A stretch of DNA of 64,000 nucleotides from Oceanobacillus neutriphilus (GCF_014645515.1 NZ_BMLW01000006.1:248001-312000); one strand, 5' to 3'; shown: positions 28,257-41,536, numbered from the stretch's first letter. A program made the numbers and translations. Notes: generated by a model not told the origin, from the sequence alone.

Positions 28257-28289
28257 GCTAAGCTCTTTAGAAGAAGGGGCTTAGCCTTT
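28257..28289 (+). terminator. Weak terminator after yaaR
   Basis: GCTAAGC (28257-28263) and GCTTAGC (28279-28285) with TCTT/AAGG extension; the following CTTTC is only a weak T run, so read-through to holB is likely. Confidence 0.5.
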
Positions 28290-28343
28290 CATAGAGTTGA
28301 TAGAATAGGTGTTTTTAAGCTCATCTTTAAAGGTGGAAGTAAA

Positions 28344-29336
28344 ATGATGAAGACATGGGAAGAGATTGAAAAAATACAGCCTGTAGCAAGTAGGACTATT
28401 ATTAATAGTATCAAGAAAAATCGTATCTCCCATGCCTATTTATTCCAGGGAGATAGAGGAACCGGCAAAAAGGAAATGGCATTACTCCTTGCAAAATATT
28501 TATTTTGCATGAATCGGCAGGGAGAAAATCCGTGTAACAGCTGTATCAACTGTCAGCGAATTGACTCCGGAAATCATCCGGATATGCATTGGATTGAGCC
28601 GGATGGTGCCTCTATCAAAATAGAACAGGTACGCAATCTGCAGAAGGAATTTACGTATTCAGGACTGGAATCAAACCGGAAAGTTTATATTATTAAGGAT
28701 GCGGATACATTAACAGTCAATGCAGCCAACCGGTTATTAAAATTTTTAGAGGAGCCGAGCGTAGAGACAACTGCGATGATGCTCACAGAGAATGGTCATG
28801 CGATGCTGTCTACTATCCGGTCACGCTGTCAGATTATTGATCTGCAGCCTCTTTCTCCAGGTATATTACAGGAGAGACTGCAGAAAGAGGGCTTAAGTGA
28901 GACAGATGCTAAACTTTTAAGTGTACTGACAAACAGTCTGACAGAAGCCCTTGAACTTGCCCAAGATGATTGGTTTGCAGGTGCGAGAAAAATAGTGATA
29001 CAATGGGTAGAAATGTATGCTACACAACCTGAGGATATTTACACATATATTCATCAAAATTGGATACCTCATTTTAAAGATAGAGATAATCAAGAACGAG
29101 GTCTGGACTTATTAATACTAGGATTTAAAGATATCTTACACCAACATATATATACAGACGCCAATACGATACTGTTATCTAATGATCCATCTAAATTAGA
29201 AAAGATGGTCATTACTTTTTCTCAAGCCCAGCTGTTAACAATCTTAAATCAGATTTTAATGGCAAAAAGAAAATTAAAGGCAAATGTTCAGCCAACATTG
29301 GTTATTGAACAACTAGCGCTTCAAATACAGAGGTGA
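28344..29336 (+). CDS. holB: DNA polymerase III subunit delta'
   Basis: 330 residues; clamp-loader subunit. The P-loop is present as FQGDRGTGKKEMALLLA, and a cysteine zinc module lies in CMNRQGENPCNSCINC. VYIIKDADTLTVNAANRLLKFLEEP and sensor region STIRSRCQIIDL follow. Walker B acid is KD rather than DE, as usual in delta'. ATG 28344 or 28347; GGTGG site. Confidence 0.95.
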   Translation: MMKTWEEIEKIQPVASRTIINSIKKNRISHAYLFQGDRGTGKKEMALLLAKYLFCMNRQGENPCNSCINCQRIDSGNHPDMHWIEPDGASIKIEQVRNLQKEFTYSGLESNRKVYIIKDADTLTVNAANRLLKFLEEPSVETTAMMLTENGHAMLSTIRSRCQIIDLQPLSPGILQERLQKEGLSETDAKLLSVLTNSLTEALELAQDDWFAGARKIVIQWVEMYATQPEDIYTYIHQNWIPHFKDRDNQERGLDLLILGFKDILHQHIYTDANTILLSNDPSKLEKMVITFSQAQLLTILNQILMAKRKLKANVQPTLVIEQLALQIQR

Positions 29337-29340
29337 AAAA

Positions 29341-30168
29341 ATGTTAGAAGTTATTGGCGTACGATTTAAGAAAGCTGGTAAAATCTACTACTTCGATCCA
29401 GATTCTTATCCTGTAACTCCAGATAGCTATGTGATTGTGGAGACGGTAAGAGGGATAGAATTTGGGAAAGTAGTCATCACGGAAAAGCAGGTGGATGAAG
29501 AAGATGTAGTTTTACCTTTAAAGAAAGTAATACGGGTCGCTGGAGAAAAGGATAAGCGAACCGTTGTAGAGAATCAGGAACAGGCAAAAAAAGCCTTTGA
29601 CGTATGTACCACAAAAATTAATCAACATAAGCTGGATATGAATCTGGTAGATGTAGAATATACTTTTGACCGCAATAAAATTATTTTCTATTTTACAGCT
29701 GATGGAAGAGTAGACTTCCGGAATCTTGTAAAGGATCTCGCATCTATGTTCAAAACACGTATTGAACTAAGACAAATCGGGGTTAGGGATGAAGCTAAAA
29801 TGCTGGGCGGAATTGGTCCATGCGGCCGTATGCTCTGCTGCTCCACCTTCTTGGGAGACTTTGAACCGGTGTCTATCAAAATGGCAAAGGATCAAAATCT
29901 TTCTTTAAATCCGGCAAAAATATCCGGACTATGCGGAAGGTTAATGTGCTGCTTAAAATATGAAAATGATGCCTACGAAACAGCAAAAAGAGATTTACCT
30001 GACATCGGAGAAACATTGCCGACACCTCACGGAAAAGGGAAAGTTGTCGGTTTAAATATATTAGAAAAAATGATTCAAATTGAGCTCTTAGATAAAGAAC
30101 GTGTTGTGGAGTATACATTAGATGAATTAATTGAAGAAGGAATTGTAATGAGTGTTCAAAAGGGCTGA
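29341..30168 (+). CDS. ricT: Regulatory iron-sulfur complex subunit RicT
   Basis: 275 residues; PSP1 domain protein of the RicA-RicF-RicT complex that binds [4Fe-4S] clusters and speeds mRNA maturation by RNase Y and entry into sporulation. Cysteine clusters GIGPCGRMLCCSTFLGDF and ISGLCGRLMCCLKYENDAY are intact. The gene begins 5 bases after holB. The last five codons and the TGA lie inside repeat copy 1 (its end GTGTTCAAAAGGGCTGAT), so the natural C-terminus MSVQKG is supplied by the repeat. Confidence 0.95.
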   Translation: MLEVIGVRFKKAGKIYYFDPDSYPVTPDSYVIVETVRGIEFGKVVITEKQVDEEDVVLPLKKVIRVAGEKDKRTVVENQEQAKKAFDVCTTKINQHKLDMNLVDVEYTFDRNKIIFYFTADGRVDFRNLVKDLASMFKTRIELRQIGVRDEAKMLGGIGPCGRMLCCSTFLGDFEPVSIKMAKDQNLSLNPAKISGLCGRLMCCLKYENDAYETAKRDLPDIGETLPTPHGKGKVVGLNILEKMIQIELLDKERVVEYTLDELIEEGIVMSVQKG

Positions 30169-30334
30169 TAAAAAGGACCGAGAAGTTCGAGGCAGCGCAG
30201 TTTTGAGTAGCGGAACGTATGCAGATTAATACGTGAGCAACGGTTTTCATGGGGTGAGTAATCGCAACCCCCAACGGAGAAACAAGCTAACGAAGAAATT
30301 CGATGTGTCATTTTTATTAGACATTTTGAACGTC
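30152..30334 (+). repeat. Palindromic intergenic repeat, copy 1 (degenerate)
   Basis: Starts with GTGTTCAAAAGGGCTGAT and ends with TTAGACATTTTGAACGTC. It shares AAAGGACCGAGAAGTTCGAG, a CGTGAGCAACG segment, GGGGTGAGTAATCGCA and AACGAAGAAATTCG with copy 2. Inner arms are decayed. Same orientation as copy 2; together they enclose yabA. Confidence 0.8.
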
Positions 30335-30372
30335 ATCTTGTAGCACAAGTCACAGAATAGAGGTGATCATTC

Positions 30373-30732
30373 TTGGGAAACAGAGAAATATTTGATCAAG
30401 TTTCCGATATGGAAAAGCAAATTGGTGAATTATATGAGCAGTTAGGTGATTTAAAAGGAAAGCTAAGTGATTTACTTGAAGAAAATCATCGGTTAGCTCA
30501 CGAAAATCACCATTTGCGAAATCACCTAGATAAATTTACAGAGGAATCTGTGGAAAACCAGGAAGAAAAAGGCGATTCTAAACAACAAAAAGGCATCTTT
30601 CCAGGAGAAGGCTATGATAATTTAGCCCGACTGTATGAAGAAGGTTTCCATATATGCAGTTTAGAATTCGGCAGTCCGAGAAGAAATGAAGATTGTATTT
30701 TCTGCTTGGACTTCTTTGATAAGACAAAATAA
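30373..30732 (+). CDS. yabA: Replication initiation control protein YabA
   Basis: 119 residues; bridges DnaA and the sliding clamp DnaN and limits re-initiation. N-terminal leucine-rich coiled coil (about residues 8-65: [39 protein letters not shown]), a linker, and a C-terminal zinc-binding domain with [23 protein letters not shown] start with AGAGGTGA upstream. Bracketed by repeat copies 1 and 2. Confidence 0.94.
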   Translation: MGNREIFDQVSDMEKQIGELYEQLGDLKGKLSDLLEENHRLAHENHHLRNHLDKFTEESVENQEEKGDSKQQKGIFPGEGYDNLARLYEEGFHICSLEFGSPRRNEDCIFCLDFFDKTK

Positions 30733-30748
30733 GTGTATCGTATTGGGT

Positions 30749-30777
30749 GCTGTCTTCTTAGGGAGGCAGCTCTTTTT
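30749..30777 (+). terminator. Terminator of yabA
   Basis: GCTGTCTTC pairs with GGAGGCAGC (two wobbles) across TTAGG, followed by TCTTTTT. Confidence 0.75.
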
Positions 30778-30795
30778 ATGATAAAATTTAAGTGC

Positions 30796-30980
30796 GTGTT
30801 CAAAAAGGCCGATAAATAGGACCAAGAAGTTCAAGGCGATGAGCTTTTTACGAACGGAGCGTATGCTTTATAATACGTGAGTAACGCTCTTGGTGGGGCG
30901 AGTAATCGCAGTCCCATCGGAAAAAGCTCGTCAACGAAGAAATTCGCCGTGTCATCTTTATTGGACTTTTTGAACATCCT
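30796..30980 (+). repeat. Palindromic intergenic repeat, copy 2
   Basis: Ends are GTGTTCAAAAAGGCCGATAA (left) and TATTGGACTTTTTGAACATC (right), which pair with each other. Conserved inner blocks: AGGACCAAGAAGTTCAAGGC near the left, CGAAGAAATTCGCCGTGTCA near the right. Inner arms GATGAGCTTTTT (30838-30849) and AAAAAGCTCGTC (30921-30932) are complementary with one G-T pair. Confidence 0.85.
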
Positions 30981-31012
30981 CTTTAATGAGAAGATGAGGA
31001 TGTGATTAACCT

Positions 31013-31753
31013 ATGGTCAATTTATATGATGATGAGCGCCTGGATTATTTGCTGGCAGATGAAACGATGAAAATTATACAAAGTCCGACTGCTTTTGCTT
31101 TTTCATTGGATGCTGTATTATTAGCTCATTTTAGTTCAATCCCTAAAAAAAGAGGAAAGATTCTTGATTTATGTACGGGAAATGGTGTCATTCCTTTACT
31201 GCTTTCTAAAAGGACAAGTGCTGAAATAATTGGTGTTGAGATTCAACAACGAATTTTTCAGATGGCTCAACGAAATGTCACTTTAAATGATTTAAGTCAT
31301 CAATTACGAATGGTTCATGGAGATCTGAAGGAGATGCAGACAACTCTTGATCAAAGCTCATTTGATATGGTTACTGTTAACCCGCCATATTTTAAAACAC
31401 CATCAGCTTCGGAGCATAATCAAAATGAATACCTTACTATTGCCAGACATGAACTTTACTGCTCATTGGAGGATGTTGTGAAAGCCTGTAAGCTTTATGT
31501 CAGACCAGGCGGAAAAGTTGCTATGGTGCATCGCCCCGGGCGTTTAGTTGATATCATAGAACAATTTAGAAAGTATCGTATTGAACCGAAGCGTATACAA
31601 TTTGTTTATCCAAAACAGGGAAAGGAAGCGAATATGCTCTTAGTTGAGGGGATTCGTGATGGAAAGGCGGATGTGAAGATTCTGCCGCCATTCTATATTT
31701 ATGAACACGACGGTTCTTATACAAAACAGGCAAAGGAAGTTATATATGGGTAG
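31013..31753 (+). CDS. trmN6: tRNA1(Val) A37 N6-methyltransferase (YabB/TrmN6)
   Basis: 246 residues; class I SAM methyltransferase. SAM motif ILDLCTGNGVIPLLL and amino-methyltransferase motif IV MVTVNPPYFKTP are clear, and FAFSLDAVLLAHF is typical of the family. The assigned reaction is methylation of A37 in tRNA-Val. It overlaps yazA by 8 bases. Ribosome site weak. Confidence 0.92.
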   Translation: MVNLYDDERLDYLLADETMKIIQSPTAFAFSLDAVLLAHFSSIPKKRGKILDLCTGNGVIPLLLSKRTSAEIIGVEIQQRIFQMAQRNVTLNDLSHQLRMVHGDLKEMQTTLDQSSFDMVTVNPPYFKTPSASEHNQNEYLTIARHELYCSLEDVVKACKLYVRPGGKVAMVHRPGRLVDIIEQFRKYRIEPKRIQFVYPKQGKEANMLLVEGIRDGKADVKILPPFYIYEHDGSYTKQAKEVIYG

Positions 31754-32021
31754 CGGAGAACACTTGGTATATGTTTTAAAATGTCATGATGGGACATTAT
31801 ATACAGGATATACAAATGATTTAAAGCATCGGCTTCGTATGCACGAAGAAGGAAAAGGGGCAAAATATACAAGAGGCAGAGGCCCATTTGAAATTATCTA
31901 TACATATAAATTTGAAAATAAATCAGATGCTATGCGTGAGGAGTATAGAATAAAAAAATTATCCCGCGGGGAGAAACTGGCACTGATCCAGGCCAATAAG
32001 AAAGGAACGTGCAATGAATGA
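31746..32021 (+). CDS. yazA: GIY-YIG domain protein YazA
   Basis: 91 residues. GIY-YIG core is VYVLKCHDGTLYTGYTNDLKHRLRMH, followed by GKGAKYTRGRGP and EEYRIKKLSRGEK. A small UvrC-like endonuclease fold whose role is unknown. The ATG 31746 is inside the end of trmN6 and has AAAGGAAG upstream; the frame is open further upstream but that part only overlaps trmN6. Stop overlaps the rsmI start. Confidence 0.9.
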   Translation: MGSGEHLVYVLKCHDGTLYTGYTNDLKHRLRMHEEGKGAKYTRGRGPFEIIYTYKFENKSDAMREEYRIKKLSRGEKLALIQANKKGTCNE

Positions 32022-32899
32022 ATATCCAAAATAGCTATCAGCCTGAGGAGCATGCAGCATTATACGTTGTACCAACACCTATCGGAAACCTGGAGGATAT
32101 GACTTTTCGGGCTATCCGGATTTTAAAGGAATGTAAGCTGATTGCCGCAGAGGACACCAGAAATACGAAAAAGCTGCTTCATTATTTTGAGATTCATACA
32201 CCTCTTATCAGCTATCATGAACATAACCATCAAGAAAGAGAAAAGCAGCTTTTAGATAAGATCCGGGATGGTGAATCAATAGCTGTTGTGAGTGATGCTG
32301 GAATGCCTGCAATTTCTGATCCTGGTTCAGAGCTGGTTCAGGCAGCTATCAGAGAGGGCCTGGATGTCATTGTTTTACCGGGAGCAAATGCAGCACTTGT
32401 TGCACTGGTCGGATCTGGTTTACCCGCACAATCTTTTACATTTTACGGTTTTCTTCCCAGGAAGAAAAAAGATAAGAAAGAAACACTTGAGAAATTGAAA
32501 AATTTGAATTCTACTTTAATTTTTTATGAATCTCCTTATCGTATAAAGGATACTTTGGAAACCATGGAGGGTACTTTAGGTAATAGGCAAGCGGCTATAG
32601 GTAGAGAAATCTCTAAGAAATTTGAAGAATTTGTTAGAGGAACCATAGAAGAACTTTTTTCATGGAGTAAGAAAAACGAAATGCGTGGAGAGTTTGTGAT
32701 TGTCATAGAAGGACAAACGGAGACATCTTTCGACAATATTCAACAGGAATCGAGCTGGTGGGAAGCTTTATCCGTGAAAGAACATGTAGAAGCATTAATG
32801 AAAAATGATAATTTATCCAGTAAGGAAGCAATTAAGCAGGCGGCAATGGAACGAAAATTGCCAAAAAGAGAAGTCTATCAGAGTTACCATATTGATTAG
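32018..32899 (+). CDS. rsmI: 16S rRNA (cytidine-1402-2'-O)-methyltransferase
   Basis: 293 residues, tetrapyrrole-methylase-type fold using SAM. TPIGNLEDMTFRAIRILKE, AAEDTRNTKKLLHYF, VSDAGMPAISDPGSELV and LPGANAALVALVGSG are all diagnostic. It modifies C1402 in the ribosomal P site together with RsmH. ATG overlaps yazA by 4 bases, so translation is coupled. Confidence 0.96.
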   Translation: MNIQNSYQPEEHAALYVVPTPIGNLEDMTFRAIRILKECKLIAAEDTRNTKKLLHYFEIHTPLISYHEHNHQEREKQLLDKIRDGESIAVVSDAGMPAISDPGSELVQAAIREGLDVIVLPGANAALVALVGSGLPAQSFTFYGFLPRKKKDKKETLEKLKNLNSTLIFYESPYRIKDTLETMEGTLGNRQAAIGREISKKFEEFVRGTIEELFSWSKKNEMRGEFVIVIEGQTETSFDNIQQESSWWEALSVKEHVEALMKNDNLSSKEAIKQAAMERKLPKREVYQSYHID

Positions 32900-32923
32900 C
32901 AGCTTCCATAATGTTAACGAAGA

Positions 32924-32970
32924 CGAAAAAGGGATGATCTCTGTACATAGAAGAGATCATCCCTTTTTCG
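32924..32970. terminator. Bidirectional terminator, perfect 19-bp stem
   Basis: Arms 32924-32942 and 32952-32970 are fully complementary (CGAAAAAGGGATGATCTCT and its partner), with a 9-base loop. It serves rsmI and the convergent abrB. Confidence 0.92.
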
Positions 32971-32985
32971 CCTTTTAAACAGCTA

Positions 32986-33261
32986 TTATTTAAAACGGTT
33001 TTGAATTTCTTCCAGCAAAATTTTAGCGCCTTCAGGGCTTAAAATAAGGTTTCCGTCAGCTAAAGTCTGGTTCTCATCCGTTAATTCCCCAGTAATCTGA
33101 CAAGTCATGTTTGGACGATATTTCTTCAATACAATGCGATCGTTATCGACGTAGATTTCCATTGTATCCTTTTCTTTAATATCCAGTGTACGGCGTAATT
33201 CGATAGGAATAACCACGCGGCCAAGTTCGTCAACTTTACGTACAATACCAGTAGATTTCAT
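32986..33261 (-). CDS. abrB: Transition-state regulator AbrB
   Basis: 91 residues. Swapped-hairpin DNA-binding domain MKSTGIVRKVDELGRVVIPIELRRTL is almost identical to B. subtilis AbrB; the C-terminal half (CQITGELTDENQTLADGNLI) aids multimer formation. It represses many post-exponential genes (including spoVG in B. subtilis, also in this window). GGGGGAA upstream of the ATG; same reverse orientation and place as in B. subtilis. Confidence 0.96.
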   Translation of the reverse strand: MKSTGIVRKVDELGRVVIPIELRRTLDIKEKDTMEIYVDNDRIVLKKYRPNMTCQITGELTDENQTLADGNLILSPEGAKILLEEIQNRFK

Positions 33262-35854
<2,593 letters not shown>

Positions 35855-35932
35855 GCATCGGGCAATTTCTACAAAATATATGGTATAGGAGCTGTCATCA
35901 TGTCAGCTCCTTCCTTTTTCGATATAAGGGAG

Positions 35933-36211
35933 ATCAAAAAGTCCAATAAAAATGACACTTCGAATTTCTATGTTGGCTTTTTTTTCGATGGGACTGGGAC
36001 TGCGATTACTCGCCCCACCAAAAGCGTTACTCACGTATCTAATAATATAGAGGATCTTCTGTTAAGACCGTCCACGTCCTGGGACTGCGATTACTCGTCC
36101 CACCGAAAACATTTGTGGACAACACAGAAGTCACCACAACCTGTGGAAACCCGTTCGAAAAAAAAAGCCGCCTTGAACTTCTTGGTCCTTTTCATCGCAC
36201 TTTTTGAATTG
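35933..36211 (-). repeat. Palindromic intergenic repeat, copy 3 (long, nested form)
   Basis: Opposite orientation to copies 1 and 2. Left end ATCAAAAAGTCCAATAAAAA, right end near TTGGTCCTTTTCATCGCACT and TTTTTGAAT. Inner arms GGCTTTTTTTTCG (35975-35987) and CGAAAAAAAAAGCC (36155-36168) pair. It holds an extra hairpin module CTTCTGT...ACAGAAG, whose loop contains a second piece of the repeat (GGGACTGCGATTACTCG occurs twice). Confidence 0.82.
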
Positions 36212-36241
36212 CATTATAAGATCAAAAAAAGGATGGTTAAG

Positions 36242-37009
36242 ATGTTATTTGACACACATGTTCATTTAAACGCCAGACAGTTTGCAGAGGACAGAGAAGA
36301 GACAATCCAGCGGGCAAGAGATGCTGGTGTGAAGTATATGGTTGTTGTAGGCTTTGATCATGAGACGATTCCGCTGGCTATTGAAATTGCGGAACAGAAT
36401 GAGAATATTTATGCAGCAGTCGGCTGGCATCCCGTTGATGCTATTGATATGACGGATAAAGAGCTGGAATGGATTGAAGAGCTGAGTGCGCATCCTAAAG
36501 TGGTGGCAATTGGTGAAATGGGATTGGATTATCATTGGGATAAATCCCCAAAGGATGTGCAGAAGAAGGTCTTCCGTCAGCAAATAGCGCTTGCTAAAAA
36601 AGTGAATATGCCTATTATTATTCATAACCGGGAGGCAACGGAGGATATTATAACTATCCTGCAGGAAGAGAAAGCAGAGGAAATCGGCGGTATTATGCAC
36701 TGTTACAATGATTCTGCCCGTTACGTGCAGACCTGCCTTGATATGAATTTTTATATTTCATTAGGTGGCCCGGTAACATTTAAAAATGCCCCATTACCGA
36801 AGGAAGTAGCCAAGCAGGTGCCTTTAGACCGTCTGCTTATTGAAACAGATGCTCCCTTTCTGGCACCTCATCCCTATCGCGGAAAGAGAAATGAACCGGC
36901 TTATGTCGCGCGTGTAGCAGAGGATATCGCTGCATTACGTGATATGGACGTGGATGAAATTGGAAAAATAACAACAGAAAACGCAAAAAGATTTTTTAAA
37001 ATTAAATGA
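36242..37009 (+). CDS. tatD: TatD-family metal-dependent DNase
   Basis: 255 residues from this ATG, matching B. subtilis YabD (MLFDTHxHLNxxQ). TIM-barrel amidohydrolase fold: metal ligands in FDTHVHLN, GEMGLDYHWD, IIIHNREATED, MHCYNDSA and ETDAPFLAPHPYRGKRNEP. Implicated in DNA processing and repair. AAAGGATGG lies just upstream. The frame is open for a further 114 codons to 35900, but that stretch is repeat copy 3 and not a natural N-terminus. yabE, next in B. subtilis, is missing. Confidence 0.95.
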   Translation: MLFDTHVHLNARQFAEDREETIQRARDAGVKYMVVVGFDHETIPLAIEIAEQNENIYAAVGWHPVDAIDMTDKELEWIEELSAHPKVVAIGEMGLDYHWDKSPKDVQKKVFRQQIALAKKVNMPIIIHNREATEDIITILQEEKAEEIGGIMHCYNDSARYVQTCLDMNFYISLGGPVTFKNAPLPKEVAKQVPLDRLLIETDAPFLAPHPYRGKRNEPAYVARVAEDIAALRDMDVDEIGKITTENAKRFFKIK

Positions 37010-37045
37010 TTCCTTAGGGTTTTAGAACAAAGTGGAGGAAATCGA

Positions 37046-38521
<1,476 letters not shown>

Positions 38522-38717
38522 TGCAGGATGCTCATATTATAGGGAAAAGGAACAGAGCTGCACTTATTTTCATACAATAAGAAAGAAATAAAGTGAAACT
38601 CATTCAGTTGAACCAATCGGGCTTATACTGGCAGTTGATGCCTGGAATACCCTAAGAACCCTTGTAAGGGATATCTTGCTGCCGGTTAAACTGCGATTAA
38701 AGGTGAGAGGTGCAGTG

Positions 38718-39593
38718 ATGGATATACAGAATGGAGCGTTAGTAACAAGGAAATCATATAATCATGACTTATTATTTCGTGTGGCAGAAATAAAAAAAGG
38801 AGTAGCAATACTTCATGGTGAGGAGCTAAGGTTAAAAGCGGATGCTTCTCTATCTGACTTAACCTTGGTAGATCAAAGGGAGCATAAAAAAAGAAAAGCT
38901 GCAGATAGAGAAAAACAGGAATTTTCCTATCGCTTATTTCGTCAGGACTATCAAATGATGAAGGAAAAAAGGAATTATGAAGCAACAGAGGGTTATACAG
39001 ATGCCGCAAATTATTTTCAATTACCTGCTAAAGTGCTTCATATAGATGGAGATCCATCTTACTTAAGAAAATGTATCCAATTATATCAGCGTATTGGACT
39101 TCAAGTACATGGTGTTCATTTAACGGAAACAGAGATGCCATTCCAAATAAAAGATTTACTGGATAAAGTTCAGCCGGATATCATGGTAATCACTGGTCAT
39201 GATGCTTATTCACATAATAAAGGAATGAAGCATGATTTAAGTGCATATCGTCATTCGAAATATTTTGTAGAAGCTGTACGGGAAGCGAGGAGTAATTATC
39301 CTAATCTGGATCAGCTTGTTATTTTTGCCGGAGCTTGCCAATCACATTTTGAGTCATTAATTCGTGCAGGAGCAAATTTTGCCAGTTCGCCATCCAGAGT
39401 CAACATTCATGCGCTGGATCCGGTTTATATTGTTGCAAAGGTAGCATATACCTCATTTATGGAAAGCGTGTCTGTCTGGGAAGCACTCCGTAATACATTA
39501 ACTGGCGAGAAAGGATTAGGAGGCGTACAAACAAGAGGATTATTACGAACAGGCATGCCTTATCTGGACCATGAGAATGAAGATGAAATATAA
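38718..39593 (+). CDS. yabG: Sporulation-specific protease YabG
   Basis: 291 residues; cysteine-type protease that processes spore coat proteins such as SpoIVA and SafA, made late in the mother cell. Strong conservation in KVLHIDGDPSYLRKC, ITGHDAYSHNKG, LVIFAGACQSHFESLIRAGANFASSPSRVNIHALDPV (likely containing the active Cys/His) and EKGLGGVQTRGLLR. ATG 38718 with GAGAGGTG is preferred over an upstream start at 38676. Expected SigK control was not confirmed in the sequence. Confidence 0.93.
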   Translation: MDIQNGALVTRKSYNHDLLFRVAEIKKGVAILHGEELRLKADASLSDLTLVDQREHKKRKAADREKQEFSYRLFRQDYQMMKEKRNYEATEGYTDAANYFQLPAKVLHIDGDPSYLRKCIQLYQRIGLQVHGVHLTETEMPFQIKDLLDKVQPDIMVITGHDAYSHNKGMKHDLSAYRHSKYFVEAVREARSNYPNLDQLVIFAGACQSHFESLIRAGANFASSPSRVNIHALDPVYIVAKVAYTSFMESVSVWEALRNTLTGEKGLGGVQTRGLLRTGMPYLDHENEDEI

Positions 39594-39808
39594 TATGAAA
39601 TAATACTTAAAAAAGGGAGTCATTAGGTCAATTATCATGTCTTTAATCCTCATTCTTTTCGCTGGGAACAACATAATAATTAGATCATTCAGATTAATTA
39701 TTTTTTGATTATTTTTATAAAATCAGCCCATTATGCTTTTTTTTGTGACAATTTATGTATAAAAATCGAGATACGACAAATAATATCAGAAATAGACATA
39801 AATAATAG

Positions 39809-39880
39809 TTGACAAGTAAAAACATATGCTGATATAATTATAACTTTTATTTGACTTTTCATCGGCATATATGTTAAAAT
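39809..39880 (+). promoter_or_regulatory. Tandem promoters of veg
   Basis: First: TTGACA (39809-39814), 18-base spacer, TATAAT (39833-39838), fully consensus. Second: TTGACT (39851-39856) with TAAAAT (39875-39880) and an upstream TG. The veg promoter is one of the strongest in B. subtilis. The region 39594-39808 before it has no gene. Confidence 0.8.
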
Positions 39881-39903
39881 AAATATATGTGAGGTGGAGT
39901 GTA

Positions 39904-40167
39904 GTGGGCAAAACGTTGATCGAAATTAAGCAAGGTCTAGATGGTCAGGTAGGTAAACGGTTAAAGCTCAGAGCGAATGGCGGAAGACGGAAAACCGTTG
40001 AAAGATGCGGTGTTCTTGCGGAGACATATCCCTCTGTTTTCATTGTTGAGCTTGACCAGGACGAGAATGCATTCGAACGTGTTTCATACAGCTATACAGA
40101 CATATTGACAGAAACGGTAGAGCTGAACTTCGTTGAAGGAAGTTCAGCGATGATTTTTAAACAGTAG
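39904..40167 (+). CDS. veg: Biofilm-related protein Veg
   Basis: 87 residues; short SH3-like protein with [52 protein letters not shown], highly conserved in Bacilli. In B. subtilis it stimulates biofilm matrix genes by opposing SinR. GTG start (MGKTLIEIK) behind GAGGTGGAG; an ATG-like start 5 codons earlier is disfavoured. Confidence 0.93.
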   Translation: MGKTLIEIKQGLDGQVGKRLKLRANGGRRKTVERCGVLAETYPSVFIVELDQDENAFERVSYSYTDILTETVELNFVEGSSAMIFKQ

Positions 40168-40193
40168 ACAAGTACCAGGTCTACTGTTTTTTT
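40160..40193 (+). terminator. Terminator of veg
   Basis: AACAGTAGAC (40160-40169) and GTCTACTGTT (40179-40188) form a perfect 10-bp stem with T run; it overlaps the veg stop codon. Confidence 0.9.
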
Positions 40194-40315
40194 ATACAAA
40201 ATAAGGGCAGGAAATGGTTTTCCTGGTTAATACTTGCGCGAGTGAAAAAAGTGAAAATACATAAGCTATAATTGCCGATCGAGAAATATATTCATTCGTA
40301 AAGGGGAGCTTTTAC

Positions 40316-40492
40316 ATGGGTAGACGAGGGATTATGTCCACACAGATGAAGGAAGAAATAGCGAAAGAATTAGGATTTTACGATACGGTACAGCAGGAAG
40401 GCTGGGGAGGAATAAAAGCCCGTGATGCCGGAAATATGGTAAAAAGGGCGATAGAGATGGCAGAGGAAAGTATGAGAAAAAGCGAGTCCTAA
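40316..40492 (+). CDS. sspF: Small acid-soluble spore protein, alpha/beta type (SspF)
   Basis: 58 residues read directly from the sequence: starts [20 protein letters not shown], then [20 protein letters not shown] and a basic helix ending RKSES. [22 protein letters not shown] is the DNA-binding signature of alpha/beta SASPs, which coat and protect spore DNA. Strong AAGGGGAG site. Same place as in B. subtilis, between veg and ispE. A SigG promoter is expected but none was clear. Confidence 0.93.
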   Translation: MGRRGIMSTQMKEEIAKELGFYDTVQQEGWGGIKARDAGNMVKRAIEMAEESMRKSES

Positions 40493-40514
40493 AACAGGGC
40501 TTGCTTTTTTTTTA
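40481..40514 (+). terminator. Terminator of sspF
   Basis: AGCGAGTCCT pairs with AGGGCTTGCT across AAAAC (two wobbles), followed by eight or more T. The stop codon lies within. Confidence 0.85.
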
Positions 40515-40684
40515 GGAATAATAAATTATGACCAAAAGTATTTAGCAGATTCCATACCTTTACATACAAGATTAGCCTCAGTGTTTTGATTATGATACAA
40601 TATAATATATTTTTAAGGACGTATATATATGATTTTAAATAGGTGAACGAACGAATTTCCAACGCTTTGAGGATGTGAATAAAG

Positions 40685-41536
40685 ATGCTTGTAATGGAGA
40701 AGGCACCTGCTAAGATAAATTTGTCATTAGATGTGTTAAATAAGCGGGAAGATGGTTATCATGATATTGAAATGATAATGACGACGATAGATTTAGCAGA
40801 TCGTATAGAATTGCGGGAATTACCTGCAGATAAAATTCAATTATCGTTGGAAAGCCGTTATGTTCCGAGCGATGAAAGAAATTTAGCATATCAAGCAGCG
40901 GTTTTATTTAAGGAGACGTATAAAATAAAAAAAGGTGTCCACATCCGAATTGATAAATCGATTCCTGTTTCAGCAGGGTTAGCCGGCGGCAGTGCCGATG
41001 CAGCAGCCGTTTTACGAGGACTCAATCGATTATGGGGCCTGGATATCCCATTAGCTGAATTAGCTGATCTGGGATCTGATCTGGGAGCGGATATTGCTTT
41101 TTGTGTTTATAGTAAAACAGCAATAGCTAAAGGGTATGGTGAGTGCATTGAACTTTTACCTCCACCTCCTACCTGCTGGGTTATTATTGCCAGACCGGAT
41201 CTGGGCGTATCTTCTTATACTGTATTTGATCAAATTAAAATTCCTGAATTAAAGCACCCAAATACAAAGCAGATTCTCGAAGCTTTGCATGAAAAGGATT
41301 TTTCGAAGCTGTGTAATCATCTGGGAAATGCCCTGGAACCTATTACTTTTTCTATGCATCCAGAGGTTGCGAGGCTGAAGGAAGCTATGCAGCTCGCGGG
41401 TGCAGAAGGTGTGATGATGAGCGGCAGCGGACCAACGGTATTTGGGTTATTGAAGCATCACCGAAAGGCACTCCGAATATATAACAGCATGCGAGGCTTT
41501 TGTAATGACGTGCAATTAATCCGAATGTTGGGATAA
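40685..41536 (+). CDS. ispE: 4-diphosphocytidyl-2-C-methyl-D-erythritol kinase
   Basis: 283 residues; ATP-dependent kinase of the MEP isoprenoid pathway. GHMP kinase motifs: [16 protein letters not shown]-binding [21 protein letters not shown], and [22 protein letters not shown] upstream. Located before purR as in B. subtilis. Confidence 0.96.
   Translation: MLVMEKAPAKINLSLDVLNKREDGYHDIEMIMTTIDLADRIELRELPADKIQLSLESRYVPSDERNLAYQAAVLFKETYKIKKGVHIRIDKSIPVSAGLAGGSADAAAVLRGLNRLWGLDIPLAELADLGSDLGADIAFCVYSKTAIAKGYGECIELLPPPPTCWVIIARPDLGVSSYTVFDQIKIPELKHPNTKQILEALHEKDFSKLCNHLGNALEPITFSMHPEVARLKEAMQLAGAEGVMMSGSGPTVFGLLKHHRKALRIYNSMRGFCNDVQLIRMLG

Noticed and set aside
35900-36241. N-terminal part of a long TatD frame
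   Set aside because: Encoded by repeat copy 3; no family similarity, and a normal start with ribosome site exists at 36242.
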